A stretch of 64,000 bases of DNA from JADJNW01 sp964526645 (GTDB lineage Bacteria > Bacteroidota > Bacteroidia > Chitinophagales > Saprospiraceae): the NCBI GenBank assembly GCA_964526645.1, contig CAZGJN010000018.1:1-64000 (forward strand), in the 5' to 3' direction. Below are positions 46,744-56,953 of the stretch, one piece after another. The translations under genes and the position numbers were made by a program. The first letter of the stretch is position 1; each line of letters starts with the position of its first letter. The notes under the pieces were generated by a model, which searched no databases, had not been told where the DNA came from, and was given only the letters and a program-made list of their open reading frames with translations.

Positions 46744-46963
46744 GACTTGTTCGTTTTATTAATAATTAAGCATTAGCAAGCGACTTGTTGAAAAAATCCT
46801 GTGAACCTGAGTGTGATCCCATTATATAACTTTCTTGCAAACTAAAACGTTGCAGCGCATAAGCGGTTTGCGATGTTTTCTTGTCTGTATCATCATTAAA
46901 ATTATATAAAGTGTCTTCGCTTTATACCCGATCTCTATTATTTATAAATCAAAATTTTATCAA

Positions 46964-49900
46964 ATGAGACGATGTTTTATGCTATTCTTTGTCCTGTGTT
47001 TGGCTATTAGCAGTAGTTGGGCACAGCGCACCATTACAGGTCGAATATTATCCGATGAAGGGGAACCCCTAATCGGGGCTACGGTGCAAGCAAAAAATAC
47101 CAGCATTGGTACGATCACTGATGTGGATGGGAATTACTCCATTTCGCTACCGGAAGGTACTACTACCTTGGTGATAAGTTATACAGGTTACACTACAAGT
47201 GAAGTAGTGATTGGTGTATCCAACGTATTGGATGTAATTTTGCAACCTTCCGTATCTCAGCTGTCGGAAATTATTGTAGTCGGCTATGGTACACAGATTA
47301 AATCCACGCTTACTGGTAATATTGCTAAGGTAAGCGGTGAAGAAATTCAAAGCTTGCCAGTGCCCAGTGTTGAACAAGCTTTGCAGGGGCGGAGCGCCGG
47401 GGTATTTATCGAATCGAATAATGGTAAACCTGGCGGATCCGTGCGCGTGCGTGTGCGAGGTTCTTCCTCTATTGGTGCCAGCAACCAACCGCTCTATGTA
47501 GTGGATGGTATTCCACTGACGACCGAACCACAAAACTTGTCGGGCGGTGACCTGAACCCCCTGGCTGATTTGAATTTTAATGACGTTGAATCCATCGAGA
47601 TTTTGAAAGATGCTTCAGCAGCAGCTATCTATGGCTCGCGTGCAGCAAATGGCGTCGTGCTGATCACTACAAAACGCGGTAAAGCCGGCAAAACCCTACT
47701 TAGCTTTGATATTCAAACGGGTTTTAGTGAGCCGACCAACCGCAGAGAATTTTTGAATACAGAGGAGTACCTTGCTTACTTTACACAAGCTGCTATAGGC
47801 GCTGGCAGGCAGGATTTTCGGCTTGATCCTGACTCTTATGCCAATGAACAAGAAGCGATTGATGGCAATATTGCCTTTGTAGAAGGACGTTTCCGGCGCT
47901 ATAATGGATTTAATGATGATTGGCGTACCACCGATTTGGACACCGATTGGCAAGACCAGCTTTTCCAATCAGCACAGTCCACCCAAGCAACTTTTTCGGC
48001 GCGTGGTGGTACCGACAAAACCAAGTTTTTTGCCAGCGCTTCCTGGAGTGACCAGGAGGGTATTCTCATAGGTAATGGTTTTGAACGATTGAGTGGTCGT
48101 TTGAACCTGGATCAGCAAGTGAGCGATAAATTTAATTTCGGCTTCAACATGAACCTGTCGCGCACCTTCACCGATCAGGTTTCTGATGATAATGCGTTTT
48201 CTACGCCGATGCAGTTGGTAGCGCTTGCGCCTATTACGCCCATTCGGGATGAAAATGGCGTATTGTATGATCGCCCCGTTACTACCTATTATAATGGTTT
48301 GATTGACCTGGAAGATGCGCAGCGCGATGTCACTTCATTCAGAACATTAGCCAATGCTTATGGTCGCTACGAAATTGTGAAAGGATTATTCCTGAACGGC
48401 GATATTGGTGTGGATATCTTAAATGTAAAAGACAATTCCTTCTTCGGACGGCGTACTTTCGGTGGTCAAGGAACCAACGGCGCTGCATCTTCTTTGTATA
48501 GCCAGGTACAAAACTATACCGCCAAAGCTTTCTTGAATTATCGTTACACGCTGAGCAGCAATCACAACTTTGATATAGTGGGTGGTACAGAGTTTCAAAA
48601 ATCTACCTCCGAATTTACCAGAGTGGATGGGCAGCAGTTTCCGGTGGATGACCTGAAAACCATAGCCAGCGCCGCTGATATTACCCTGGGTACTTCTACG
48701 CTCACGGAGTTCAGTTTTTTATCATACTTCGCACGAGTCAACTACAATTTTGACCAAAAATACTTGCTTACATTGAGTGGTCGGGTGGATGGCTCCTCTC
48801 GTTTTGGTGCCAACAACCGCTTTGGTTTCTTCCCTGCGGCTTCTGTGGGCTGGGTGTTGAGCAAAGAAGGTTTCTTGGAAAACAATCCTACCTTTAGTTT
48901 CTTAAAAATTCGCGCCAGCTATGGTCTGACCGGTAATGCCGAGATCGGTAATTTCCCCGCGCTTGGTTTGTACAATGCTGAAGGCTATAATGGCATATCC
49001 GGTTTGCAACCTTCACAAATTCCGAACCCTGATTTGGAATGGGAAAAAACAGCTCAATTGGACGTTGGTTTGGACTTCGGTTTGTTTAATGATCGTCTGA
49101 CGGGTGAGATTGACTACTACATCAAAAATACCACCGATTTGCTCTTGGATGTACCCGTACCAGGTACTTCTGGCTTCCGTACGCAGACTCAAAACCTGGG
49201 CGAAATTGAAAATAAAGGTGTTGAGGTAGCTTTAAACAGCAATAATTTAGTAGGCGATTTCAAATGGACAACAAGATTTAACTTTGCACACAATAAAAAC
49301 AAGGTAGTTGCATTAGCACCAGATCAGGATATTATTGACAATGGAACCTTCAGTGTAGTAAAAGTGGGCGAATCTATTGGTACTTTCTTTGGTGCAGAGT
49401 ATGCCGGCGTGGATCCTGCCAATGGCGATGCGCTTTGGTATATCAACGCAGAAGGCGGCGGACGCGAAACCACAAATGACTACAACCAGGCTAATTTTGT
49501 AGTAGTAGGTGATCCTAACCCCGATTTTATTGGCGGTATTACCAATAGCTTTTCTTACAAAGGTGTGAGTCTTGATTTTACTTTCCAAGGCGTTTTTGGT
49601 AACGATATTTATTTAGCTGGCGATGTTTTTATGGCTTGCAATGCCTGCTGGTTTGATAACCAAACCAGAGATCAATTGCGCGCATGGAAACAACCAGGCG
49701 ATATTACCGACATCCCGGAAGCACGCTTGGGTTATACCAATGGAGGACAGGATCGCAACAGCCGTTACTTATCCGATGGTTCTTATGTGCGCCTGAGAAC
49801 GGTGACTTTGTCTTACGATTTGCCTAAAAATTTATTGAGCAGATGGAAAGTAGCGAATTTGCGCTTGTACGCCACGGCTCAAAACTTACTAACTTTTACC

Positions 49901-50026
49901 GACTATATTGGCTGGGATCCAGAAGTGAGTTCTGATGCATTTGTTACCAATACGCAGTTTGGCTTGGATTTCTATTCTGCGCCACAGCCACGAACGGTTA
50001 TTTTTGGTTTGAATCTTGGATTCTAA
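46964..50026 (+). CDS. SusC/RagA family TonB-linked outer-membrane transporter (pair 1)
   Basis: A 1,020-residue protein. Signal peptide 1-20 (SSSWAQ), carboxypeptidase-like regulatory domain (22-100, RTITGRILSDEGEPLIGATV), TonB-dependent plug (115-230, VVGYGTQIKSTLTGNI then LYVVDGIPL), and a beta-barrel ending in an aromatic C-terminus (VIFGLNLGF). It imports a glycan or peptide breakdown product with its SusD partner, which starts 50 bp downstream. The substrate is unknown. Confidence 0.95.
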   Translation: MRRCFMLFFVLCLAISSSWAQRTITGRILSDEGEPLIGATVQAKNTSIGTITDVDGNYSISLPEGTTTLVISYTGYTTSEVVIGVSNVLDVILQPSVSQLSEIIVVGYGTQIKSTLTGNIAKVSGEEIQSLPVPSVEQALQGRSAGVFIESNNGKPGGSVRVRVRGSSSIGASNQPLYVVDGIPLTTEPQNLSGGDLNPLADLNFNDVESIEILKDASAAAIYGSRAANGVVLITTKRGKAGKTLLSFDIQTGFSEPTNRREFLNTEEYLAYFTQAAIGAGRQDFRLDPDSYANEQEAIDGNIAFVEGRFRRYNGFNDDWRTTDLDTDWQDQLFQSAQSTQATFSARGGTDKTKFFASASWSDQEGILIGNGFERLSGRLNLDQQVSDKFNFGFNMNLSRTFTDQVSDDNAFSTPMQLVALAPITPIRDENGVLYDRPVTTYYNGLIDLEDAQRDVTSFRTLANAYGRYEIVKGLFLNGDIGVDILNVKDNSFFGRRTFGGQGTNGAASSLYSQVQNYTAKAFLNYRYTLSSNHNFDIVGGTEFQKSTSEFTRVDGQQFPVDDLKTIASAADITLGTSTLTEFSFLSYFARVNYNFDQKYLLTLSGRVDGSSRFGANNRFGFFPAASVGWVLSKEGFLENNPTFSFLKIRASYGLTGNAEIGNFPALGLYNAEGYNGISGLQPSQIPNPDLEWEKTAQLDVGLDFGLFNDRLTGEIDYYIKNTTDLLLDVPVPGTSGFRTQTQNLGEIENKGVEVALNSNNLVGDFKWTTRFNFAHNKNKVVALAPDQDIIDNGTFSVVKVGESIGTFFGAEYAGVDPANGDALWYINAEGGGRETTNDYNQANFVVVGDPNPDFIGGITNSFSYKGVSLDFTFQGVFGNDIYLAGDVFMACNACWFDNQTRDQLRAWKQPGDITDIPEARLGYTNGGQDRNSRYLSDGSYVRLRTVTLSYDLPKNLLSRWKVANLRLYATAQNLLTFTDYIGWDPEVSSDAFVTNTQFGLDFYSAPQPRTVIFGLNLGF

Positions 50027-50076
50027 ATGTAAAAGGATGCGAAGTCAAATGTTTCTAAAACCAAAATGCTTAAAAA

Positions 50077-51426
50077 ATGAAATATATATATAAAAAAACT
50101 TATCTGTTTTTAATTGTCTTACTGCTAATTGGCACGGCCTGCGAGGATGAGCTCGAACTCCAGCCCGCGCAAAGTATTAGCGAAGACCTGGCATTGGATA
50201 GTGATCCCAATGTGAAGGCTGTACTCATAGGCGCTTACGACGAACTGGGTGTGGGTGATGTTTTTGGTGGGAATGTATTACGGAATGCCGAACTATTAGG
50301 CGGTGATGGCGAAGTACGCTGGGTAGGCACCTTTGAAGGTCCCAGAGATATTTTCAACAAGGCAATGATCGCTGCCAATTTCGATGCACAGGAATTGTGG
50401 CTGGAATCTTACGAGACCATCAATATCGCCAATAATGTATTGAGTGCACTGGATGTGGTGAATGAAGACGATCGTGCAAGCGTAGAAGGCGAGGCTTTGT
50501 TCATAAGAGCGCTGTCTTATTTCGAGTTGGTGCGCTTTTTTGCCTTACCCTATGAAGCCGGACAAACCAATAGCCAACTGGGCGTTCCGCTCGTACTGAC
50601 ACCGACAAGGGGTATCACGGACCAGAGCAAAGTGTCCAGAAATACGGTGGAAGAAGTTTATAACCAGATTATCGGCGATTTGACAAAAGCAGCGGCACAA
50701 CTCCCCGAAGACAATGATTGGCGTGCCAGCAGCGGTGCAGCAACTGCCTTGTTGGCAAGGGTTTATCTACAAAAAGGAGATTACCCTAATGCACGGCAGG
50801 CAGCTAACACGGTTATTGCCTCTGGTGCATATACCCTCTTGTCCAACTATGCCAGCGTTTTTAACCGCGACAACAATTCGAGTGAAAGCATTTTCTCTAT
50901 TCAAGTAACTACCCAAGATGGAGAGAATACAATGAATACGTTTTTCGCTACACCGCAATTTGGCGGGCGCGATGGCGATGTAGAGATATTGGAAGGACAC
51001 TTATCGTTGTATGATGCAGCAGATAAGCGCTTAGCACTTTTTTATGAAGACAATGGCGGCGTGATGTACTCCGGCAAATGGACGAATCAGTTTGGCGATG
51101 TTGGTGTATTGCGCTTGGCAGAAATGTACCTCATCCGCGCGGAAGCCAATCAGCGCCTGGGAACAACCGTTGGTGCTACTCCATTGGAGGATTACAATAG
51201 CATCCGTACCCGTGCTGGCTTGGCTGCTGCTAGTACTGTCACGCTAGACGATATTTTGCTGGAGCGTCGCTTGGAACTGGCACACGAAGGGCATAAAATA
51301 CACGACCTAAAACGCAACAAGCAAAATGTAGGATCATTACCATACAACGATCCTAAATTGGTATTTCCGATTCCACTGCGGGAAATCAACGCCAATTCCA
51401 ACTTGGTGCAAAATTCTGGGTACTAA
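50077..51426 (+). CDS. SusD/RagB family nutrient-binding lipoprotein (pair 1)
   Basis: A 449-residue lipoprotein: signal ends at GTAC (Cys ~22), then the SusD fold of helical TPR-like repeats, with LFIRALSYFELVRFFALPY and a C-terminal ERRLELAHEGHKIHDLKR, both family hallmarks. It forms the lid on the SusC channel encoded upstream. No glycoside hydrolase or sensor gene is adjacent. Confidence 0.93.
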   Translation: MKYIYKKTYLFLIVLLLIGTACEDELELQPAQSISEDLALDSDPNVKAVLIGAYDELGVGDVFGGNVLRNAELLGGDGEVRWVGTFEGPRDIFNKAMIAANFDAQELWLESYETINIANNVLSALDVVNEDDRASVEGEALFIRALSYFELVRFFALPYEAGQTNSQLGVPLVLTPTRGITDQSKVSRNTVEEVYNQIIGDLTKAAAQLPEDNDWRASSGAATALLARVYLQKGDYPNARQAANTVIASGAYTLLSNYASVFNRDNNSSESIFSIQVTTQDGENTMNTFFATPQFGGRDGDVEILEGHLSLYDAADKRLALFYEDNGGVMYSGKWTNQFGDVGVLRLAEMYLIRAEANQRLGTTVGATPLEDYNSIRTRAGLAAASTVTLDDILLERRLELAHEGHKIHDLKRNKQNVGSLPYNDPKLVFPIPLREINANSNLVQNSGY

Positions 51427-51757
51427 AATATTTTTTCTTGTAGAAAAGTTTTTTACCAGATTAAGCATCAGAAATTAAAAAACATCTCATTTTTTTCAGA
51501 AGGGGAAGCAGCGTTTGCGGTTTTCCCTTCGTTGCTTAGTCTATAATGTTAAAACGTTGTTAAATTTTATCGGCTGTTGTTAAATTTTTTACCAAGTCCA
51601 AGCTTCCCGAAAACCTTTTAAATGCTACTGCTCACTCGACTTACAAAAATTTTCTTTGGAAAATGGCAGAAAACCGATGCAAAGGCTATGTAGATTTTTC
51701 CAAATAGTATAATTTTGAATTCAGGATAAACTATTTGCAAAATAAAATTGGATTAGT
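51427..51757. other. 331-bp intergenic region upstream of the second susC
   Basis: Holds a hairpin (51499-51507 with 51532-51540, nine pairs, one wobble), three TGTTAAA words at 51547, 51558 and 51578, and a TAATTTTG -7-like box (51710-51717) 40 bp before the ATG. No gene is seen. The TGTTAAA copies are spaced 11 and 20 bp, i.e. near whole helical turns. Confidence 0.6.
51547..51584 (+). promoter_or_regulatory. Phased TGTTAAA direct repeats upstream of susC 2
   Basis: TGTTAAA at 51547, 51558 and 51578; the last two lie in an identical 13-bp word GTTGTTAAATTTT 20 bp apart. Similar to direct-repeat sites of LytTR response regulators (GTTAA-like, ~21 bp period); the regulator is inferred. Confidence 0.35.
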
Positions 51758-54700
51758 ATGAAAAAACTCTCACTAGTTTTGACGCTAGTACTCTTTGCTG
51801 TTTGTACGATGATGGCACAGAGGACAGTCAGTGGAAAAATAACTGACTCTAAAGGCGAGCCGCTCATCGGTGCCAGTGTTTTGGTAAAGGGTACTTCGAC
51901 AGGTACTGTAACGGATGTAGATGGCAGCTACTCACTCACCGTGCCGGCAGGCGGCAACACACTCGTATTTAGCTACACTGGTTTTGCAACACAAGAAGTC
52001 ACTTTGGGTGCTTCCAATGTGATGGATTTAGTAATGCAGGAATCAGCGGAGCAACTCTCCGAAGTATTGGTAACCGCAATCGGTATCCAACGCGAAAAGA
52101 AAGCCTTGGGTTATGCGGTGACTGATGTGAAAGGGGACGATGTACAGCAGCGTTCAGAGCCAGACCCGGTTCGCGCGGTAGCTGGTAAAGTACCTGGTGT
52201 ACAAATCACCGGTGGTGGTGGGGCACCAGGGCAATCCACTAAAATCAACATTCGTGGTTTTTCTTCTTTGACGGGTAACACCCAGCCGCTCTTCGTTGTG
52301 GATGGTATTCCATTCGACAACTCTGTGAACGCTACTACAGGTGCAGCGGGCGGTTCTCAGTATTCCAACCGTGCTTTTGACCTTGATCCGAACAACATCG
52401 AGTCTATCACTATTTTGAAAGGTGCTGCTGCTGCTGCTTTGTATGGCTCTCGCGCTACGAATGGGGTAGTGGTAGTCAACACAAAATCAGGTAGTAAAAA
52501 TGCACGCAAAGGCTTGGAAGTAACTTACAACAGCTCTTATCAGTTGGAAGAACTCTCCGGTATTCCTGATTATCAGAACGTTTATGGTCAGGGTTCTAAC
52601 CAAGTGTACAATGGTGGTTTTATTGGTAACTGGGGTGCTCCTTTTGCGGAGCATGTAGATCGCCTCAATGCTACTTATGGCACCAACTACTCCAAGGTAA
52701 TCGTGCCTGGTTATCCAGAAGGTACAGTACCGCACCCACTGGTAACAGGTGGTTTTGCTTCTCGATTTGCACCCGTATTCCCAGAACTGTTTGGCTCTGA
52801 TGGCAAGGCTATTCCTGTGCCTTATCGCCCTTATGACATTATTGATGGCTTCTTCAGAACGGGTAAAATGTGGGAAAACTCCCTGAATATCAGCGCTGGT
52901 AGTGAATCAGGAAGTATCAATGCTGTGGTATCTCGTATGACGAATGAAGGGATCGTGCCTAATTCAGAATCCGGTCGTACTTCCTTGAGCTTTGGTGGTA
53001 GTGCCAAATTGACCAACGGCTTGCAAGTATCCGGTAATGTGACTTATGTGAACACAACCCAAGCAAACCCGCCCAGTGGTGGCTCGATTTTCGGTGGTAA
53101 CTTCGGAGGAACAGAGGGTTCTATCTTCACACGCTTGTTCTTTTTGCCTCGTAACTTTGACTTGAACGCGTCCAACCCTGAGGGTATTCCTTATCCATTC
53201 GAAAACCCTGTAACAGGGGATAACGTGTTTTATCGCGCCTTGGATAACCCGCTCTGGTTGACAAAATACAATCGTTATACCAGTGATGTAAACCGAGTAT
53301 ATGGTAACATCGCCTTCAGCTATGATGTGCTACCTTGGCTGAACTTGACCGCTCGTGGTGGTATGAATACCTATTCTGACCAACGCAAGAACATTGAGCG
53401 CCCAGGTGGTGTAGCAAATGCACTGGGTACCGTTTGGACGGATAATATTTTCAACCGCGAAATTGACTTGAACTACCTTGCTACGGTTAGCACTACATTG
53501 GGTGAAAATTTTGATATCCGCTTGATTGGTGGTTTCAACTGGAACCAGCGGGAACTCCAATCTGACTATACACAAGGGGATCAAGTGATCTCTGTCGGTT
53601 TGTATAACACAGATGCTACCGCAACTCAGATCAGTAATGAATTCAACCAGAAGCAAAGATTCTATGCTGCTTATGGTGATTTGCAGTTGGGCTATAAAAA
53701 CTACCTCTACCTGGGTATCACAGCTCGTAATGACTGGTCTTCTACACTACCTTCCTCTAACAGAAGCTATTTCTATCCAGGTGTAAACGTATCATTTGTA
53801 TTGACGGATGCATTCGGTATTTCTAATAATACGCTGGGCTACGCCAAACTTCGTGGTGCCTGGACTCAAGTAGGTAACGAAGCGCCACCTTATCGTACCG
53901 CCACCCCTTATAGCTTGGGTCTTCCATTCACGACTGCTTCGGGCTCTATCAATAACCGTGCCTCCTTGCTCAATAGATTGGGGAATGCTAACCTTGGAAA
54001 CGAATTAACAACTGAGATCGAATTTGGTGCAGATGTTCGCTTGTTACGCAACCGAGTTAGTATCGAAGCGACCTGGTTCAAGCGCAATTCTACAGACCAG
54101 ATCACAGAAACAGCACTGCCAAGATCCAGCGGCTTTTCTACTGCTGTAATCAATGCGGGTGAAATCGAAAACAAAGGCTGGGAAGTTTCCCTAAATCTGG
54201 TACCGATCAAGACGAATAGTGGCTTTGAGTGGAATTCTACGTTCAATTTCTCTCGCATCAAAACGCTTGTCGTAGATGCAGGTGAAGGTGGTGACATCCT
54301 GATTGGCGGTTTTAACTCTGCTTTGGGCTCTATCCACCGCACCGGTCAGCCTTATGGTCAAATTTTTGGTAGCAAAAATGCCACTACACCAGAAGGCGAT
54401 ATCCTGATTGACAAAACCTTAGGTACGACGATTCTCCTGCCTACTGCAGAAATTATCGGTGACCCAAACCCGGATTTCCTCCTGGGCTTCATCAACACTT
54501 TCTCTTTCAAGGGCTTCAGCTTACAGGCTCTGATTGACTGGAGACAGGGTGGCGATATGTACCTCACTACTGCCAGTTCTTTGTTGCTCAGAGGGCAAAT
54601 CAAAGTGACCGAAGATCGCGAAGCACTTCGCGTTATACCGGGTGTGTATGGTGATACGCGTACTTTCCAGCCACTCACGGATGAAAACGGCAATTATATC

Positions 54701-55045
54701 AAAAACACAACTGCCATTACGTCATTTGATTACTTCTTCTCCAATGGTTTTGGTTCTTATGGTGCAGATGAAACGAACGTGTACGACGTAACCACCATTC
54801 GTTTGCGGGAGGTAAGCTTGGCTTATGTTTTCCCGAAGAAGTTGCTGGAAAAAACACCATTTGGTTCTGCTCGGATCTCCGTATCTGGTCGTAACCTCTG
54901 GTGGCGTGCACCCAACATCCTGGAAGGTGTAAACCAAGACCCGGAAGTATTAGCGGAAACGGCTTCTTCTAACGTACAGGGCTTTGAGTATGGCTCATTC
55001 CCAACGACGAGAAGATATGGTGTGAACTTGTCGGTTACCTTCTAA
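51758..55045 (+). CDS. SusC/RagA family TonB-linked outer-membrane transporter (pair 2)
   Basis: A 1,095-residue protein. Signal peptide 1-20 (TMMAQ), regulatory carboxypeptidase-like domain (RTVSGKITDSKGEPLIGASV), plug with the variant VTAIGIQREKKALGYAV seen in a distinct SusC subgroup, and a barrel ending in GVNLSVTF. It is longer than pair 1 by 75 residues and only distantly similar. The SusD-like partner begins 146 bp downstream. Substrate unknown. Confidence 0.95.
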   Translation: MKKLSLVLTLVLFAVCTMMAQRTVSGKITDSKGEPLIGASVLVKGTSTGTVTDVDGSYSLTVPAGGNTLVFSYTGFATQEVTLGASNVMDLVMQESAEQLSEVLVTAIGIQREKKALGYAVTDVKGDDVQQRSEPDPVRAVAGKVPGVQITGGGGAPGQSTKINIRGFSSLTGNTQPLFVVDGIPFDNSVNATTGAAGGSQYSNRAFDLDPNNIESITILKGAAAAALYGSRATNGVVVVNTKSGSKNARKGLEVTYNSSYQLEELSGIPDYQNVYGQGSNQVYNGGFIGNWGAPFAEHVDRLNATYGTNYSKVIVPGYPEGTVPHPLVTGGFASRFAPVFPELFGSDGKAIPVPYRPYDIIDGFFRTGKMWENSLNISAGSESGSINAVVSRMTNEGIVPNSESGRTSLSFGGSAKLTNGLQVSGNVTYVNTTQANPPSGGSIFGGNFGGTEGSIFTRLFFLPRNFDLNASNPEGIPYPFENPVTGDNVFYRALDNPLWLTKYNRYTSDVNRVYGNIAFSYDVLPWLNLTARGGMNTYSDQRKNIERPGGVANALGTVWTDNIFNREIDLNYLATVSTTLGENFDIRLIGGFNWNQRELQSDYTQGDQVISVGLYNTDATATQISNEFNQKQRFYAAYGDLQLGYKNYLYLGITARNDWSSTLPSSNRSYFYPGVNVSFVLTDAFGISNNTLGYAKLRGAWTQVGNEAPPYRTATPYSLGLPFTTASGSINNRASLLNRLGNANLGNELTTEIEFGADVRLLRNRVSIEATWFKRNSTDQITETALPRSSGFSTAVINAGEIENKGWEVSLNLVPIKTNSGFEWNSTFNFSRIKTLVVDAGEGGDILIGGFNSALGSIHRTGQPYGQIFGSKNATTPEGDILIDKTLGTTILLPTAEIIGDPNPDFLLGFINTFSFKGFSLQALIDWRQGGDMYLTTASSLLLRGQIKVTEDREALRVIPGVYGDTRTFQPLTDENGNYIKNTTAITSFDYFFSNGFGSYGADETNVYDVTTIRLREVSLAYVFPKKLLEKTPFGSARISVSGRNLWWRAPNILEGVNQDPEVLAETASSNVQGFEYGSFPTTRRYGVNLSVTF

Positions 55046-55191
55046 AATGTGAAATCGGGGATGTGGAAGAGATTTGTTAGGTACATTTCTTATTTCATGT
55101 TGCTCATTTCAAACTTCAAATTTTGGTTTGATTGCCCCGTTTGTGCTGCGGCATACTGGGGTTTTTCAAAAAATTAAAAGCTTAAAACATT

Positions 55192-56880
55192 ATGAAATTT
55201 ATCCATAAAATTCTTCTATGTACGTTGCTTGCTTTTGCAGCGAGCAGCTGCGGGGACATGTTTGATCTCGATATCAACGAGGACCCAAACAACCCCTCAC
55301 AGGCTTCTTCCAGATTGTTATTAACTTCCTCTCAGTACAACCTGATGGCGGATTTGGCTAATGTAAGCGACAACTTACTGGGCTTTGCTGGTATTTTAGC
55401 TAGCTATGATCAGTGGAGCATTGGTCAATCAGACTTTAATGGCTTTTGGGGCGGTATGTACGCCGACCAGCTTAAGGATATTGAAGGCTTGATTCAGGCT
55501 AATGAAGGGAGTACCGGTAGCCCCCAGTACCTCGGCATTGCTAAGATCATGAAGGCCTTTGTATTAGCTACCATGGTAGATTTGTTTGGTGACATTCCTT
55601 ATTCTGAAGCGCTCAAAGGCGATGCAGCCGACAAAATCACAAGCCCTAAGTTTGATGATGATAAGACTTTGTACGATGAGGCTTTCAAACTAATTGAAGA
55701 AGGGATTGCGAATGTGAACGATCCGCGCAGACCCGTAGCCGTTACTGGGGACATCATCTATGCCGGCAACGCTGCCAGATGGACTTCCTTTGCAAATACT
55801 TTGAAACTGAGGATGTTGCTCAATACCCGATTGGTAAATCCTACGGCCAAGGCAGATATTCAGGCAATCCTGGATGGTGGTAAGTTTATCAAGACGGATG
55901 CAGAAGATTTCAACTTCCAGTTCAGCAAAACCGTTACACCTGATAACCGGCACCCCTGGTATCAAGCTTCTTATACTTCTGGCACAAATGGTCAGACATA
56001 CATCTTGCACCAGTACATGGTAGAAATGCTGGCGGATAAAGACCCACGCATTTCTTTCTACTTTAGAAGGATCACCAAAACGATCCTGGATCAGGCAGAC
56101 CCTTCTCAGCGCAACACGACTCCTTGCGCTCAGACACCAGCCTGCTTCTATCGCTATCTGGTACTGAATAGCAGTATTCACCAGCAGTTGTATGGTACAA
56201 CGAATTTAACCCAAGCTCAAAAAGATTATTTAGCAGGCTTCTTTGGTCGGGATCGTGCTGATCCAGCTGGTATTCCATTGGATGGTGATTTGAGGCTGAT
56301 ACCCGGTGTGTATCCTGCTGGTGGTTTCTTTGATGTAGCAAACCCAGGCATTCCGGCTGCTAACGCGGCACCGGGGGGTGGTATTTTCCCTGCTTTGACG
56401 AGTGTAAACGCACTTTACTACCAGATTGAGGCAATCCTTACCCTGGGTGTGACAGGCGATGCTCGTGCACTGTTTGAAAAAGCCATTCGCGATCATATCA
56501 AAAAAGTAGTGGATTTTGGTGTAAGAACAGATGCGAACTCTACGCGCCCGCCATATACTCGTCCTGATGGCGTTCAGGTGGATATTGATGCTTATGTAAA
56601 TTTGTGGCTACAGCGCTACGATAATGCACCTGGTACAGATGCTAAGCTAAACGTAGTGGCTAAGCAATTGTGGTTCTCCAGTTGGGGTAATGGTTTTGAT
56701 ATTTACAATATGTTGCGCCGCACAGGCTTGCCAAGCACTTTGCAGCAGCCTATTCTGCCAGTTCGCAACTTCCCATTGCGCTTACCTTATCCACAGCAGG
56801 AATTGACCTTGAACCCGAACGCTGCAGCGTATAAAGATGTGATTTATGACCGAGATCCAATTTTCTGGGATGCAAACTAA
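55192..56880 (+). CDS. SusD/RagB-like lipoprotein, SusD-like_2 subtype (pair 2)
   Basis: A 562-residue lipoprotein with signal ending at ASSC (Cys ~20) followed by GDMFDLDINEDPNNPSQ, the pattern of the SusD-like_2 subgroup. Helical repeats with KAFVLATMVDLFGDIPYSEAL fill the middle. It is ~110 residues longer than pair 1's SusD. It binds nutrients above the SusC 2 channel. A hairpin lies between it and the next gene. Confidence 0.9.
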   Translation: MKFIHKILLCTLLAFAASSCGDMFDLDINEDPNNPSQASSRLLLTSSQYNLMADLANVSDNLLGFAGILASYDQWSIGQSDFNGFWGGMYADQLKDIEGLIQANEGSTGSPQYLGIAKIMKAFVLATMVDLFGDIPYSEALKGDAADKITSPKFDDDKTLYDEAFKLIEEGIANVNDPRRPVAVTGDIIYAGNAARWTSFANTLKLRMLLNTRLVNPTAKADIQAILDGGKFIKTDAEDFNFQFSKTVTPDNRHPWYQASYTSGTNGQTYILHQYMVEMLADKDPRISFYFRRITKTILDQADPSQRNTTPCAQTPACFYRYLVLNSSIHQQLYGTTNLTQAQKDYLAGFFGRDRADPAGIPLDGDLRLIPGVYPAGGFFDVANPGIPAANAAPGGGIFPALTSVNALYYQIEAILTLGVTGDARALFEKAIRDHIKKVVDFGVRTDANSTRPPYTRPDGVQVDIDAYVNLWLQRYDNAPGTDAKLNVVAKQLWFSSWGNGFDIYNMLRRTGLPSTLQQPILPVRNFPLRLPYPQQELTLNPNAAAYKDVIYDRDPIFWDAN

Positions 56881-56890
56881 TTAGAAAAGA

Positions 56891-56923
56891 AACTGTGGCA
56901 GATTTCAACAATCCGCCACAGTT
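56891..56923 (+). other. Intercistronic hairpin after susD 2
   Basis: AACTGTGGC (56891-56899) pairs with GCCACAGTT (56915-56923), extended by GATT with AATC (56901-56904, 56910-56913). A weak T-run (AATTTT) follows 6 bp later. It could lower expression of the downstream lipoprotein gene relative to susCD. Confidence 0.55.
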
Positions 56924-56953
56924 AATGAATTTTCATTCAAAAATTAACCATCT

